DNA of 64,000 nucleotides from Diplonema papillatum (taxonomy: Eukaryota; Euglenozoa; Diplonemea; Diplonemida; Diplonemidae): NCBI GenBank assembly GCA_030068145.1, contig JAPJBO010000113.1, forward strand, positions 248,001 through 312,000. The letters are read 5' to 3'. How positions within the stretch are numbered: position 1 is the stretch's first letter; the number at the start of each line of letters is the position of its first letter. Under the pieces are notes generated by a model. It ran no database searches and was not told the DNA's origin. It worked only from the letters and a program-made list of their open reading frames with translations. The translations under genes were made by a program, and so were the position numbers. This document shows, piece by piece, positions 48,618 through 59,088 of this stretch.

Positions 48618-49169
48618 TTGACTGGTCTTGTCGTGAGCCTTCTTGTGAGGAAGAACCTGCACCGCGACTTCCGTGTCGCAGCTGCACACCTGGGAAAAGA
48701 CCGTACACTGAACGTGTTTGGTCATTTCTTAAGAAAGTCGTCAACTGGGGAGCTTCAAGGTTATTTGGAGCAAAACCTCCTCGGTAGGCTCAAACCATCG
48801 AGCTCAAACCATCGAGAGTTTGCATCCACCAAACCAATGCCCCCCCGAAAGCTGCAGACAAAAAGAGCAGAGCTCCTCTGCCGAAGCCGACGATTGCACT
48901 CGTTTAATCGGCCAGAGGTGAGGAAGAATCCGTGGATGACCCCCTTCAACTGCTACGAGGTCCTGCGGAACAAAGAGGCCTTCCACAAAGAAGAATTCTT
49001 AGCGTTCTCAGGGCACAGCATTGCGCGTTTCAAGAACGGCAAACCGCGCATGAAAGAGCCAGAATACATTCTGTTCCATTGCATTGTGGGGCCGGTGCAA
49101 GAGAAAACGCTATCTGGAGGCGGGGCTAAAACGCAGCTGACGCTTCCGACTTTGCAATGCGTGGCTTGA
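48618..49169 (+). CDS. Unknown protein, possible element gene
   Basis: The 183-residue frame contains KNPWMTPFNCYEVLRNKEAF, HKEEFLAFSGHSIARFKNG and EPEYILFHCIVGP. No motif is assignable. It ends 30 bases before the deubiquitinase remnant. The phrase GGGGCTAAAACGCAGCTGA[CT]GCTT occurs at its end (about 49,125) and again at about 49,184, possibly an insertion footprint. Confidence 0.25.
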   Translation: MTGLVVSLLVRKNLHRDFRVAAAHLGKDRTLNVFGHFLRKSSTGELQGYLEQNLLGRLKPSSSNHREFASTKPMPPRKLQTKRAELLCRSRRLHSFNRPEVRKNPWMTPFNCYEVLRNKEAFHKEEFLAFSGHSIARFKNGKPRMKEPEYILFHCIVGPVQEKTLSGGGAKTQLTLPTLQCVA

Positions 49170-49197
49170 CACGGTAAGGGGGGCTAAAACGCAGCTG

Positions 49198-50880
49198 ATG
49201 CTTTTTGACTTATGTAAGCTCATGGCCCGAAGACACCAACCCCTCAACTTCAAACCAGCCGAACTGCCTGTAACACCGGATGATCGCGACTCGATGACAG
49301 GCAGCCACTCCACAACTACCCACGAACACGAGAAAAGACCAACAACCCTCCTTTCACAACCACAACCACAGTTCACCTTGAAACACCGAGTAGCCAACCT
49401 AGCAGCAACCATCACTTTAGCGGCAGCAATCGCAGCCGCCGGAGCGAGGACCATGTCGAAACTCACGAGATACACCACCACAAACTCCTGTTTTCTGCAA
49501 GCTGCCCTCAACTTGATCTGCCACAGACATGGCACAACAAGTAGTCACATACCACGACTGCCCAACACACACGAAAGGCGAATGCACGGCAGCTGTCCAC
49601 GCTTGGGTGACAGGAAAACGGACGCAAGCAATACTGCTGCACGTTTTTGCCAACATTGACGGACCGTTCGGCAACGGGCAGCAATGCGACCTCGGGGAAG
49701 TGCTAAGAGCCATCACCACAGCACTTCTTGACGAAAACCTCGCACACCAAGCTTGCCAGCAACATCGCCCTGACGCTTTCAACGGTCTACGACATACAAC
49801 GACGACGACAACTAGTTGTAAAAATAGTTGTAAAAACTGCAACCACAACAAAACCAACCCCCCCGAAGACCATAACCTTTCTACCTCCAATCGACAACTC
49901 GATCCAACGGTGCTTGAACAACCACATCAAACCTGGCCCCGCCGCCGACTACAGATGCGAAGTCTGCAAAATCACCGATACCACCCTCACAACAACAACA
50001 TTTCACCGCATTAATTCAATGCTGTTGATCCAGCTTCAAAGAGCCCGTAGACACGAAGCGACGAACCGTACCGCTATATATACGCGCCGACCACTCCATC
50101 ACGCTTCCAGGACAAAACACACCACTCGTTCTCAGAGCCATGGCAGTACACTCCGGCCACAACAACGCAGGGCACTACGTCATCCACGCCCTCAACGATA
50201 TCGACGCTAACCAACGATGGACGCGCTTCGACGGACTACAGACGCACTCCACTTCGACACAAAACTACGCCGACAACGAAGTTTACCTCTGCATCTACCT
50301 CGCTCAAAGACTACCCACAGACGGATGTCCCGCCACCCATAGACGCATCATACCACAACCACTATGAACCCCCAAAGCCTGCCACGTCCAGAACCACAAC
50401 ACAAGAGCCGGACTCGACTCAAAGTATACTTAGAGCCATGCGCGGAGACGAGACTTCTACCGACACACCCACAACGACGCGACAGCACACCCCCCACACG
50501 AACACCCACAACACCAGGCACGTCACAGCCTCCAGTACCACCGCGGAAACAGAGACCAGCAGTGAAGACGACTTACGATGTCCCCACCACAACAACAACA
50601 ACCGGCCTCAAACTGAAGGGAGAACAAGGATTGCGGACGCACCTACTGCAAGAAGAAACCACCCAGAACTAAGTCACAAGCAGAAACAACGCTGCGAAGC
50701 ACCACCCAGAAACGAGAGAGATGTCCCTACTGCCACAGCGACGGACGAACCGTGGGGAAACCACTCTTCAAAAGTCTACGCCACCGTGCAAAAAGAAGCA
50801 CTGTAAACGACGCACAGCAACGACGACTCCATCAGACAGATCACAAACCACAGGTACCCAGTGTGCCCAGAGTGCCTTAA
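49198..50880 (+). pseudogene. Ubiquitin-specific protease of a third Penelope-like copy (5'-truncated, frameshifted)
   Basis: Three frames read as one USP with at least three shifts. Cys box: TTTNSCFLQAALNLICH (Cys 49,489-49,491). Then HVFANIDGPFGNGQQCDLGE and AITTALLDE. Finger and palm: FLPPIDNSIQRCLNNHIKP, ADYRCEVCKITDTTL, INSMLLIQLQRAR. His box: VHSGHNNAGHYVIHAL (His 50,173-50,175) and RWTRFDGLQ. USPs cleave ubiquitin from substrates. Two C2H2-like remnants follow (RCPHHNNNN... at about 50,575 and RCPYCHSDGRTVGKPLFKSL then RHR at about 50,720-50,780). No RT is present, so the element is 5'-truncated. The USP is only loosely similar to that at 34.1 kb and is more Thr/Asn-rich, so it is a distinct lineage. 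Confidence 0.65.
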
Positions 50881-51030
50881 CTGTGGCGAGCAACGAACAG
50901 TTTTACCCTGCAAATCTACCCAAAAAAAACCTTATATTAGGGCGGAAACAACCCGCACCACATGAAGTACCGCAAGTGTCGCGAAACCCAAGCACTACTC
51001 TACGAGAAAATACATAAAAACGCGGACAAC

Positions 51031-51084
51031 AGACTGGTACGGGCTACAAGGCAGCCCCTGCTCAACTTGTAGAACGTGGGGCCC
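51031..51084 (+). other. Conserved Penelope 3'-UTR motif, third copy
   Basis: AGACTGGTACGGGCTACA, GGCAGCCCCTGCTCAAC and TGTAGAACGTGGGG match 35,684-35,740. This ties the USP remnant to the same retroelement family as the intact copy. Confidence 0.7.
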
Positions 51085-51646
51085 AAGACTACACTCCACG
51101 AAGGAATGTACTTTGGTGTCGGTCACAAACAGTCCCGGACATGGCTAGCCATAACCCATAACGAAAGCGTGCACTAAATATACAACCCGTAACCACATAG
51201 CCCTTTCTTGCTCTAAGAGAACCCATTCATGAACGGTCACACGGAGACCCTAAAACGCCGGAATTTCAAGCGAACTTTAACTCTAAAAAGCGGGCCAGGA
51301 TACCTAGTCTGAGCGCTGAAGTTGGAAGTCGTCTTTTTTTTGACTCAGCTCAATGCAGGTTCACTGTATTTCACTGGTTATTGAGCTAGTTTCTTCTTTC
51401 TACTGGGAGAGCTAGTTATGTGCTAGTTGCTACTTATGTCCGAAATCTCACTGGTCATTGAGCTAGTTAATAACTAGTGAAACCCCAAAACTAGTGCGTC
51501 GTGTATGCCGGCAAGTGTCCGCCAAAGTCTAACTGACACGTTCCCACTGTGTTCGACTCAGCCGTTTCCCACTTGAAGCCCCGAACTTAAACACAGACAC
51601 CTATAACACACAGCACGTTGGAGCTTTCAGCCCAAACGAAGAAGCA
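51085..51646. other. Penelope-associated terminal region and upstream of the next gene
   Basis: 51,232-51,300 resembles 8637-8715, and CTAGTTATGTGCTAGTT / CTAGTTAATAACTAGTG repeats follow to 51,500. 51,550-51,646 is probably the leader or intron end before the next exon, with an acceptor-like GCTTTCAG near 51,622-51,630. Confidence 0.4.
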
Positions 51647-53200
51647 ATGTCGAAGGAGATTGAAAAGAAGCGCGCGATCACTATCCAGGATTACAAAGAT
51701 CTAGACATGAAAAAGTCTCAGCTGGAGACCATCAAGAATCGAGCTGGTCGACGCAAAGGTTTGGTGATGGACGTTCTGAACCGGATGCGCAACACACTGC
51801 TAAAAAAAAGGTACTGGTCAAAGCTATCGGAGTGGTATCAACGCAGCAGAAATGAACGAAAACGAATCGAACTTGCACACATCGTTTCTGGCACAACAGG
51901 AAAACTTTTGGCGTGTGTGTACTTCAGAAAACTCATGAAGCATGGAAGATCAAAGAGGCGTGTCAGACAGATCAATATCATTGCCACTCAGATGATGAAA
52001 ACTACAACTAGTAACTTGCAGATATGCTATTACAAGAAGCTGAAAGAGTGGATGCAGATCGAACAGCGGCGAACCCATCGGTATCAGCTTGTGCAGTGTT
52101 TGATGAAAGGAACAGTGGATGGCTTCCGCACAATGTTCTTTTACAAGTGGCAGAGATTTGCTTTCAAGCAGAGACAGAGACACAAACGGAGCATTATCAG
52201 TGGATCACTTTTGGGAAGCACCAAACGCGGGCTCATTACAGCGTATTACTACAAACTTGTTGATTATTATCGGCGGGAAACGACGAGTTTGTCACGAAAG
52301 GTGCTCTCTCGTGCCCTGGTGTCATCTCACACGGCTGGATTGCGACGATTGTACTACGGTAAGTGTCTCGACTTCATTCGTAGAAGCCGCCAGCTAAAGA
52401 CACAGCGACTCGCTGCCGAGCAGCTTCTGGCATGCGCTGAGAACGGGTGCCGACGAAAGTATATTGCACGCGCACGTTTATGGTTGTCTCTGAGGCGCCG
52501 AAAAGCGCACGAAGGCAAGCTCGAAGACTTGCAATCCAAAGTTGAAGACCTCCAGCGAAATCTCCGCGAATCTCGAGCGCTCAGCGACGACGACATTGAC
52601 CACCAGACACACGAGGTCAGTGCTGAAATCTCAACCCTCGAGTCTGATGTCGACGCCCTCAACGTCACCATTCAAGGTCTTGCTTCCAATAAACACGACC
52701 TTGAAGAAGACGTCCGAAACGTTGGCAAGCCTTCCTTTGCCATCAACGACGATGAAAAGCTGACACCGCAGGCATTTAAAGTATTGGCCCACCTCAAGTG
52801 CCACGGAGTTCACTGCGGCGATGACCTTGCTGCTATCCACATTCTCCACGAGAAGAAAAAGAGCCAAGATCCCGCAGCTCTCTTCAATCAAGGCTTTAAG
52901 CGCTTCAAAGATGCCCTGCAGTCCGTCTGCGCTCGCGAGAGAGTCCAATGCGACTTAACCGCCGATACTTGGAGCGTTCCGCATGACTTAGTATCTCGGT
53001 TACTGGACAAGAAGCATCTTGATACAGCACACATGGGAATCAAGGAGATGGTTATCGCTGCGGATCAAACTCAATACGCGAAGTCAACACGGGAAGTTAT
53101 GGCGAAGATTGAGCGCGGCGGTGCTTCCAAGCAGATACTCGGAAATCAAGCTCTGTTTGTTGATACAGTACTGAAGATCCATCGCAGACGAATAGCTAAG
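51647..53200 (+). CDS. Helical-repeat / coiled-coil protein exon (host gene)
   Basis: This exon has 518 codons from ATG 51,647 to AAG|GTATGT (phase 0). Residues about 45-250 contain five or six copies of a roughly 37-residue repeat with the signature [LF]-x2-xYY-x-KL-x2-W/Y (KRYWSKLSEWYQRSRNERK, QICYYKKLKEWMQIEQRR, TAYYYKLVDYYRRETT, RRLYYGKCLDFIRRSR). Residues about 285-365 form an E/D/L heptad coiled coil. The rest is mixed helical (CHGVHCGDDLAAIHILHEKK). Similar Y-x-KL-x2-W repeats occur in large cytoskeletal proteins, but no specific protein is recognised. Met 51,647 may be internal, because an acceptor-like site lies 20 bases upstream. It could be a downstream exon of the WD40 gene or a separate gene. 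Confidence 0.65.
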
Positions 53201-53340
53201 GTATGTTTTCGCCGTGTCTTTTATTCTGGGTCAACGACAAAACGGTTTCTATATAACTGGATTACGACAAAGTGGATTTATAATCCACTTTGTCGCGACA
53301 GACTGGATTATAATCCACTTTGTAGTGGATTATTAGTGGT

Positions 53341-53460
53341 ACCGTCTTCGGAAAAATATTGGATAGGAAAATATTTAGATAGGAAATGTATTTGATAGGA
53401 AATATTTTGGATAAAACGGCCTTCCGCGGAACATTTGGATATTTTCCCGGAATTTTTCTT
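53341..53460 (+). repeat. Half copy of the GGATAGGAAATATTTTGGAT terminus
   Basis: TACCGTCTTCGGAAAAATAT, TGGATAGG and GGAAATATTTTGGATAAAA match the right TIR of the 61.4-64.0 kb element (63,872 onward) in the same direction. Only one end is present. Confidence 0.7.
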
Positions 53461-53462
53461 TT

Positions 53463-54484
53463 CGAATTTAAACCCCCCCCCTGCATATAATTTACATCCG
53501 CATATAATTTACATACCGTATATAATTTACATTTTACGCCAAACTCGCATATAATTTACATTTTTCTATAATTTACATACGGTTTTTTCATTTTTCCCGG
53601 GGACAAACAAGCCATGCTCAAGTGTACCAGGGAAGGTCAGCAGGTGTGGCAGCTGTGCCTTCGTGTTTCAGCTCCACGTCTCTCTAAGATGCGCATCGGA
53701 GTGAAGTCAGAACAAAGGGGGGAACACTGCAGAAAGACTTTCCATTGCTGACTCAAAAACGAGGGGTGATGATGATGTTCTCGCTTTTTAAAAATAGAAG
53801 AAGGACGGCTCCAAAGTCTTGAAAGGAAAAAGGCTGCTACTGTTGTGAGCCGGGGTTGGGCTGTGAAGCCTCTGCTTTCACCTCTGTTTTCACCTGGGTA
53901 AACATTGTGATCTTCTGCACCCCTGGGGGAAGCGGCTTTTTGTGTTTGCCCTTGGGCGCATCCCGAGCGGAAGCGGCAGCCATTTGCCGGCCCTTTTCTT
54001 CCGCTTCCTTGATTTTCTTTTCCAGTCTCTCCTTGTGGTCTTCCGTGTCAGCTGGGGGCGGGGCAACGAAGGTGTAACTCGTATCGTCTGTGCCGTCGTC
54101 GTCTCCGCCGGCGAACGAAGCCACGTCACCGTCGGAGCCCCCGTCTGTGCTTACAGCCCCGGGATCGTCTTCAAGCTCGGAGAACTCGCTTCCACTTTCG
54201 GACCCGACAACAACGAACTCGCTTGCCTCATTCTGGAGACGCAGCTCCTCCAAGGCTGCTGGCTGCAGTGCCTTTAGTTCAGCCATCCCCGCCCCTTTGT
54301 GCGGTGTTCTAGCCCTGTAAGGGGTCTGTGTAAGCACCTCGTAATGTAAATTATATACACCACGAAGTGAATCTCGCGTATTATTTACATAGGGGCCCAA
54401 ACTCGTGTATAATTTACATACCGTATATAATTTACATTTTTTGGACCCCAAAAATGTAAATTATATGCGAGAGGGGGGTTTATG
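53463..54484. mobile_element. TIR element with ATAATTTACAT subterminal repeats
   Basis: AAACCCCCCCCTGCATATAA at the left mirrors TTATATGCGAGAGGGGGGTT at the right. Copies of TATAATTTACAT are clustered inside both ends in inverted orientation. A/T-rich flanks (TTTA on both sides) may be the target duplication. It is about 1.0 kb and carries the frame at 53,837-54,286. Confidence 0.65.
53837..54286 (-). CDS. Acidic low-complexity protein carried by a TIR element
   Basis: From ATG 54,286 the frame gives 149 residues: MAELKALQPAALEELRLQNE, an acidic GSD-rich middle (DGGSDGDVASFAGGDDDG), a charged helix (ERLEKKIKEAEEKGRQMAAA) and a basic tail. The frame also extends upstream without a stop. No catalytic motif is seen. 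It occupies most of the element interior, so it is cargo or an accessory protein. Confidence 0.4.
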   Translation of the reverse strand: MAELKALQPAALEELRLQNEASEFVVVGSESGSEFSELEDDPGAVSTDGGSDGDVASFAGGDDDGTDDTSYTFVAPPPADTEDHKERLEKKIKEAEEKGRQMAAASARDAPKGKHKKPLPPGVQKITMFTQVKTEVKAEASQPNPGSQQ

Positions 54485-54687
54485 TCTCCACTGAATGCCC
54501 GCACAGCAGTAGCTGCGGACGGGACTTTCTGTTCGGCTCTCTTGATGTACACCCCGGACACCCACTCCGGATTGCGATGGTGGTTGCGGTCATTTGTGCG
54601 GTTGGCCTCACTCCTTCAATGCGGGAGTGGGACCCCCTCAATGCGGGAGTGGCACTCCCGCACTTTTTCACTCCTCATTGACTTAGT

Positions 54688-55460
54688 ATGGCTGCTGAAG
54701 TCCGGGGTGTAAGAAATGGGGCTAGTGCGAACGGCCACTCGCGCTCGTACGCTGTACGAAAAAAAGCAACTGCCATTGCGCACGCTCTGGGCGGAAGTCG
54801 GAGTGAACCGATCGACGTTAACGAACCAAAGGCCAAGAGAGGCCGTCCATTGTCATTAAGACAAAAGGAGACCGCGATCCTTTTAGAACTGATCGAGCGA
54901 AAACGAACGAACGGGGCCGCTATCACTTACTCGCTCGTGAGCGTGCTTGCACGCGCGACCGTCGCCCGAACTACTGGGTTGCCAGTCATCGAATCAGATT
55001 TTGCACAGAATGGGCTGAAGTGGTGTCGGAAGCACAACCACGCACAGACGAGCTAAGACAAGCAGAGTACTGAATGAAACCCAGACGGCACAAAAGAAAT
55101 GCGTAGTTTTGTTTTATTCAAAAGGAAGAAGAGCTTAATGGAGCAACACGATACCCCACAAAGCTGCGTCTTCAACTGCGACCATGCTGCGGCGCTTTTC
55201 ATGCCCAGCCCGACTGCAACACGCCCCGAAAGGTACTCGTGATGTGCGCATTGGCTATGGGCGACAAGCGAAGCGTTACTGTTGTGACTGGTGGGGCTGC
55301 GGACGGGACTCCCATCCCCTACCAAGTGATCCTTGTGGGAAAACCGAGCCGGGTCATTCCCCAGGTCGCAGACACGAAGGGGTTCCACTTGACCTAGACC
55401 CCGAATGGGTCAACACCGTGACAGCAAAGCAGTACATCGACGGGGGGGTGAAAAATGGTG
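54688..55460 (+). pseudogene. Pogo/Tigger-like transposase (CENP-B HTH + DDE_1), disrupted
   Basis: ATG 54,688 begins a frame with a basic N-terminal HTH region (SYAVRKKATAIAHALGGS), then a CENP-B-type HTH (KRGRPLSLRQKETAILLELI, NGLKWCRKHNH), ending at a TAA at 55,056. From about 55,150 another frame gives KVLVMCALAMGDKRSVTVVT, GGAADGTPIPYQVILVGKP and SRVIP, the DDE_1 core with its G-K-P box. A shift then leads to PEWVNTVTAKQYIDGGV. HTH followed by DDE_1 is the pogo/Tigger order. At least two frame disruptions make it non-functional. Confidence 0.6.
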
Positions 55461-55727
55461 AGGGCGCAAGAAACGGTTCCATCAGCATGTGCTTTTTTCT
55501 TCTGCGAATCGAACCATCAGCGTCCCCGTTGCTTCCTAGCCGCTGGGTCGGAGCGTCCAAAGCGCTCTCAGCCTAGGATTTCGTAGCTCATAAGGCGGGG
55601 GGGAAACCATAGTTAGGGGGGCGGGGGAATGTGTTATGGACCTAACAACCGGAAAATCGTGACAAAACCTTGAACTTTGATCAAACCGGAAAAATAACTG
55701 GATCAGTGGAATTCGTTGTCATTTACC

Positions 55728-58470
55728 CCCCCCCCCCCCGGGTCGGGGTGTTTTATTTCTGGAAGGGTTCGGTTTTGGGGTCGGTTTCGGGTTCGGTTTT
55801 GAAACCGACCCCAAAACCGAACCCAAAACCAAACCTTCCAGAATTAGATTTGGAAACCGAACCCAAAACCGAACCCAAAACCGAACCCGAAACCGAACCT
55901 TCCAGAACTAGATTTGGAAACCGAACCCAAAACCGAACCATCCAGAATTAGTTTTGGAAACCGAACCCAAAACCGAACCCGAAACGGAACCTTCCAGAAT
56001 GAGTTTTGGAAACCGAACTTGGAAACCGAACCCAAAACCGAACCCGAAACTGAACCGAAACCGAACCGGGAAGCCGACCCACGAAACCGAACCAGTGCCT
56101 GATAGACCGAACCCAGAACCGAACCAATGCCCGATAGGAAACCGGACTCGGAACCGAACCGGATAGACCGAACTCGGAACCGAACCCAGAACCGGGGAGG
56201 ACGGTGGGCTAACAACCCAAGGCAAGGTGGCAACAGACGGAATCTGCAGCTCCACATTACATCACGCAAGAATGGCTGATTCCTTCCTGAAGTCATCAAC
56301 TGTCTTTGTGCCCACAGGAAGCGCGAACTGAACGCAAGGACCTTCCAGACGTGGAACGCTGTACGGAGAGAAGACCACGCAACGGAGCAGGCGCCCACAC
56401 GTAGTTTCTAACAGGACTAATCCCTCACACCGAAGTGATCATGAGTTGCCTTAACGAAACGAACCTTGTGGAGCTGAACTCAGGCTGATAGGTGGGCCTT
56501 CTACAACGTTAGCACCGGTCAGCAAGTAAACGTATCCGACCCCTGGCACAGAAGGCACGCGGTGGCTATCAGTAAACTGCGTCGCGCACTCAGACAGAAT
56601 TGACAGCATGTACTTGGAACCCCTTCTCACGGTCAGTAACCTGGACGACAACTATGCTGGACGAATATCAGGATTCGACGACGACGAATATCTTCGGGAT
56701 GTTTCGAAAATCTTCTCAAAAAATAACACTAAAATATCGGGTCAAAAGGGTTTCCCCCCCCCAAAAAAAAGACTCCAGATACGCAAACTCTTTCGAATGC
56801 TGCACACGGGTATCCTTCAAGTGACCTCTAACTATCTGTTGCATACGCGTATCCGGATCTGAAAGCCGAAGACCTTGTAACACTTTACCGCAACCGAAGT
56901 CGCGAACCGGGTTCGGCTTGCACTGCAAAAGCAGCATAATTGTGTCTTGCGCCCGAGCGCGGAAATCCGCCACCCGCCATTCGGCTAGAGTGCAAGAACA
57001 CAATTGCGAAGCGTACTACAAACGGATAGTGTTACAAAGGCGAACGAATCATGCGAGAACCTATGGAGGGGCCCCTCGACAGCTTTCAGAACACGGCATA
57101 GTAAGTCAAGAGTCGGATAAGCGTGTGCACATTCTACTCCCGTTTGATCTGCATTTTCCACCTTGCCCCCCTTTCTTTGATCTGCTGTGTGTATTTGCGG
57201 GACTATTGCAAAACGTATCGAATGAAAGCTAGAAGAAAGTACAAACTAATTTTCAGTTTGCTCTGTTCAGTTTCTGTTTGCTCTGGAGTAGGTTTGATGT
57301 CATCTGGCGGGTTTTCTAAAGCCAGGTACCTCAGCACATAAGTTGACGATGGAGAATTGCTTCTCAATGGTTGCGCCTTCGTTCTAAAGTTGTGTACTGA
57401 GCCAGGTAACTGACTGATCCGTACATGCAGCCAGTTTTAGTTTGCTGGGGGGGCGCGCAACGTTTCAGGTTCGGGTTCGTGATGTTCACCTTGCACTACA
57501 CGTTCCAAGTGAAAGGTTCGAAGAATGGTTGAGGCGCAGCTCTTGATGGATGGAGGCACGGTTAACTTCACTTGTTGTTTGTGCGATTTAACCTACACAC
57601 CTGGGTTCTGGTTAAACCGCTGCCAACAACGTTCTTTTTAGCTGTAACAAATACTGTCTCCAGGGAAGCAGAAATTGGTAGTCGGAATTTTGGTCGGAAA
57701 ATTTTCGACCAAAATTTTTCGACCAAATTTTTTGACCAAAAATTTTCGACCAAAAATTTTTGACCAAAAATTTTCGACCAAAAATTTTGACCAAAATTTT
57801 CTGACCAAAAAAATTCGACCAAAAATTTTGACCAGAAATTTTCGACCAAAAATTTTGACCAAAAATTTTCGACTAAAATTTTTGACCAAACATTTTGACC
57901 AAAATTTTGACCAAAAATTTTGACCAAAAATTTGGACCCAAATTCTGGGTCCAAATTTTGGACCCAAATTTTGGACCCAAAACCGAACCGAAAACCGAAC
58001 CGAAAACCGACCCCGAAACGAACCTTCCAGAATTAAATCTGAAAACCGAACCCGAAACCGACCCCAAAACCGACCCCAAAACCGAACCTTCCAGAATTAG
58101 GTTTGGAAACCGAACCCAAAACCGACCCCGAAACCGAACCTTCCAGAATTAAATCTGAAAACCGAACCCAAAACCGACCCCAAAACCGAACCCGAAACCG
58201 AACCTTCCAGAATTAGATTTGGAAACCGAACCCAAAACCGACCCCAAAACCGAACCCCAAAACCGAACCTTCCAGAATTAAATCTGGAAACCGAACCCAA
58301 AACCGACCCCAAAACCGAACCTTCCAGAATTAAATCTGAAAACCGAACCCAAAACCGAACCCGAAACCGAACCTTCCAGAATTAGATTTGGAAACCGAAC
58401 CCGAAACCGACCCCAAAACCGAACCCTTCCAGAAATAAAACACCCCCACACCCCCCCCCCCCCCCCCCTG
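55728..58470. mobile_element. Inverted arrays of AACCGAACCC units bounded by C-runs
   Basis: GGGTGTTTTATTTCTGGAAG plus GGTTCGGTTTTGGGGTCGG at 55,740-55,795 is mirrored at 58,380-58,450. Inside each end are arrays of AACCGAACCC and CCTTCCAGAATTAGATTTGG units (55,795-56,200; 57,965-58,440). The interior (56,200-57,690) has no recognisable gene. A short frame at 56,608-56,715 (LLTVSNLDDNYAGRISGFDD) looks protein-like but is unsupported. Confidence 0.65.
57690..57965. repeat. Minisatellite of TTTTCGACCAAAAA units
   Basis: About 20 units of AAAATTTTCGACC / AAAATTTTTGACC. This is the same family as 1820-2040. Confidence 0.85.
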
Positions 58471-58479
58471 AGGCCTAAA

Positions 58480-58930
58480 TTTTGGCCGAGGGGGGTAATT
58501 TCCAGGGGGGGGGTAAAGGAGGCTCCAGGGGGGGGTAAAGGACACTGTCCTGGGGCACCTGCAGGGTTCCTTTATGATCGCCACCTCTAACCAGGGAGAC
58601 TACCTGGGGGGCCGGACAGTGTGAAGCTAGGGGCATAAAAGTGGATGCTGGGCCATGGCAAGACCCTGAATCCTGCTGCTACTTCTGCCTGCTCAGCACT
58701 CTAGCTTTTCCTTTTGCATCAGAACAGCGGCGGTGGAACTCCACAGCGGCTGTGGAACTCCTGTGAAAGAGCCCCGGACCCCTTGTGAACACTGCAGACC
58801 CCATTTCACAGGCAGTTCCGTGACCGTTCCAGGGGGGGGGTAAAAGACACTGTTTTTCCCAGTGTACATCGAAAATCCCAAAAAAGTGGTAAATTTCAGG
58901 GGGGGGGGGTAGGGGGGGTCAAAAGCTGTC
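58480..58930 (+). repeat. Cluster of GGGGGGGTAAA runs
   Basis: At least five G-runs of 7-10 bases are each followed by TAAAGG, TAAAAG or TAGGGG. They resemble the outer TIR (GGGGTAAATGAC) and have strong G-quadruplex potential. Confidence 0.6.
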
Positions 58931-59088
58931 AAAATAGGTCATTTTTTTGGGAACCACATAGGGGCTCCTAAAAGGCAATAAAATTTGGTAAACCGCCCCA
59001 GAACCGTATAGAAATGCCTAAAACATGCTTTTTGGCTGCTGAAGTGCCCCGAAAAGGCCTTTTTACGAGTGCCCAATTTTTGGACTCA

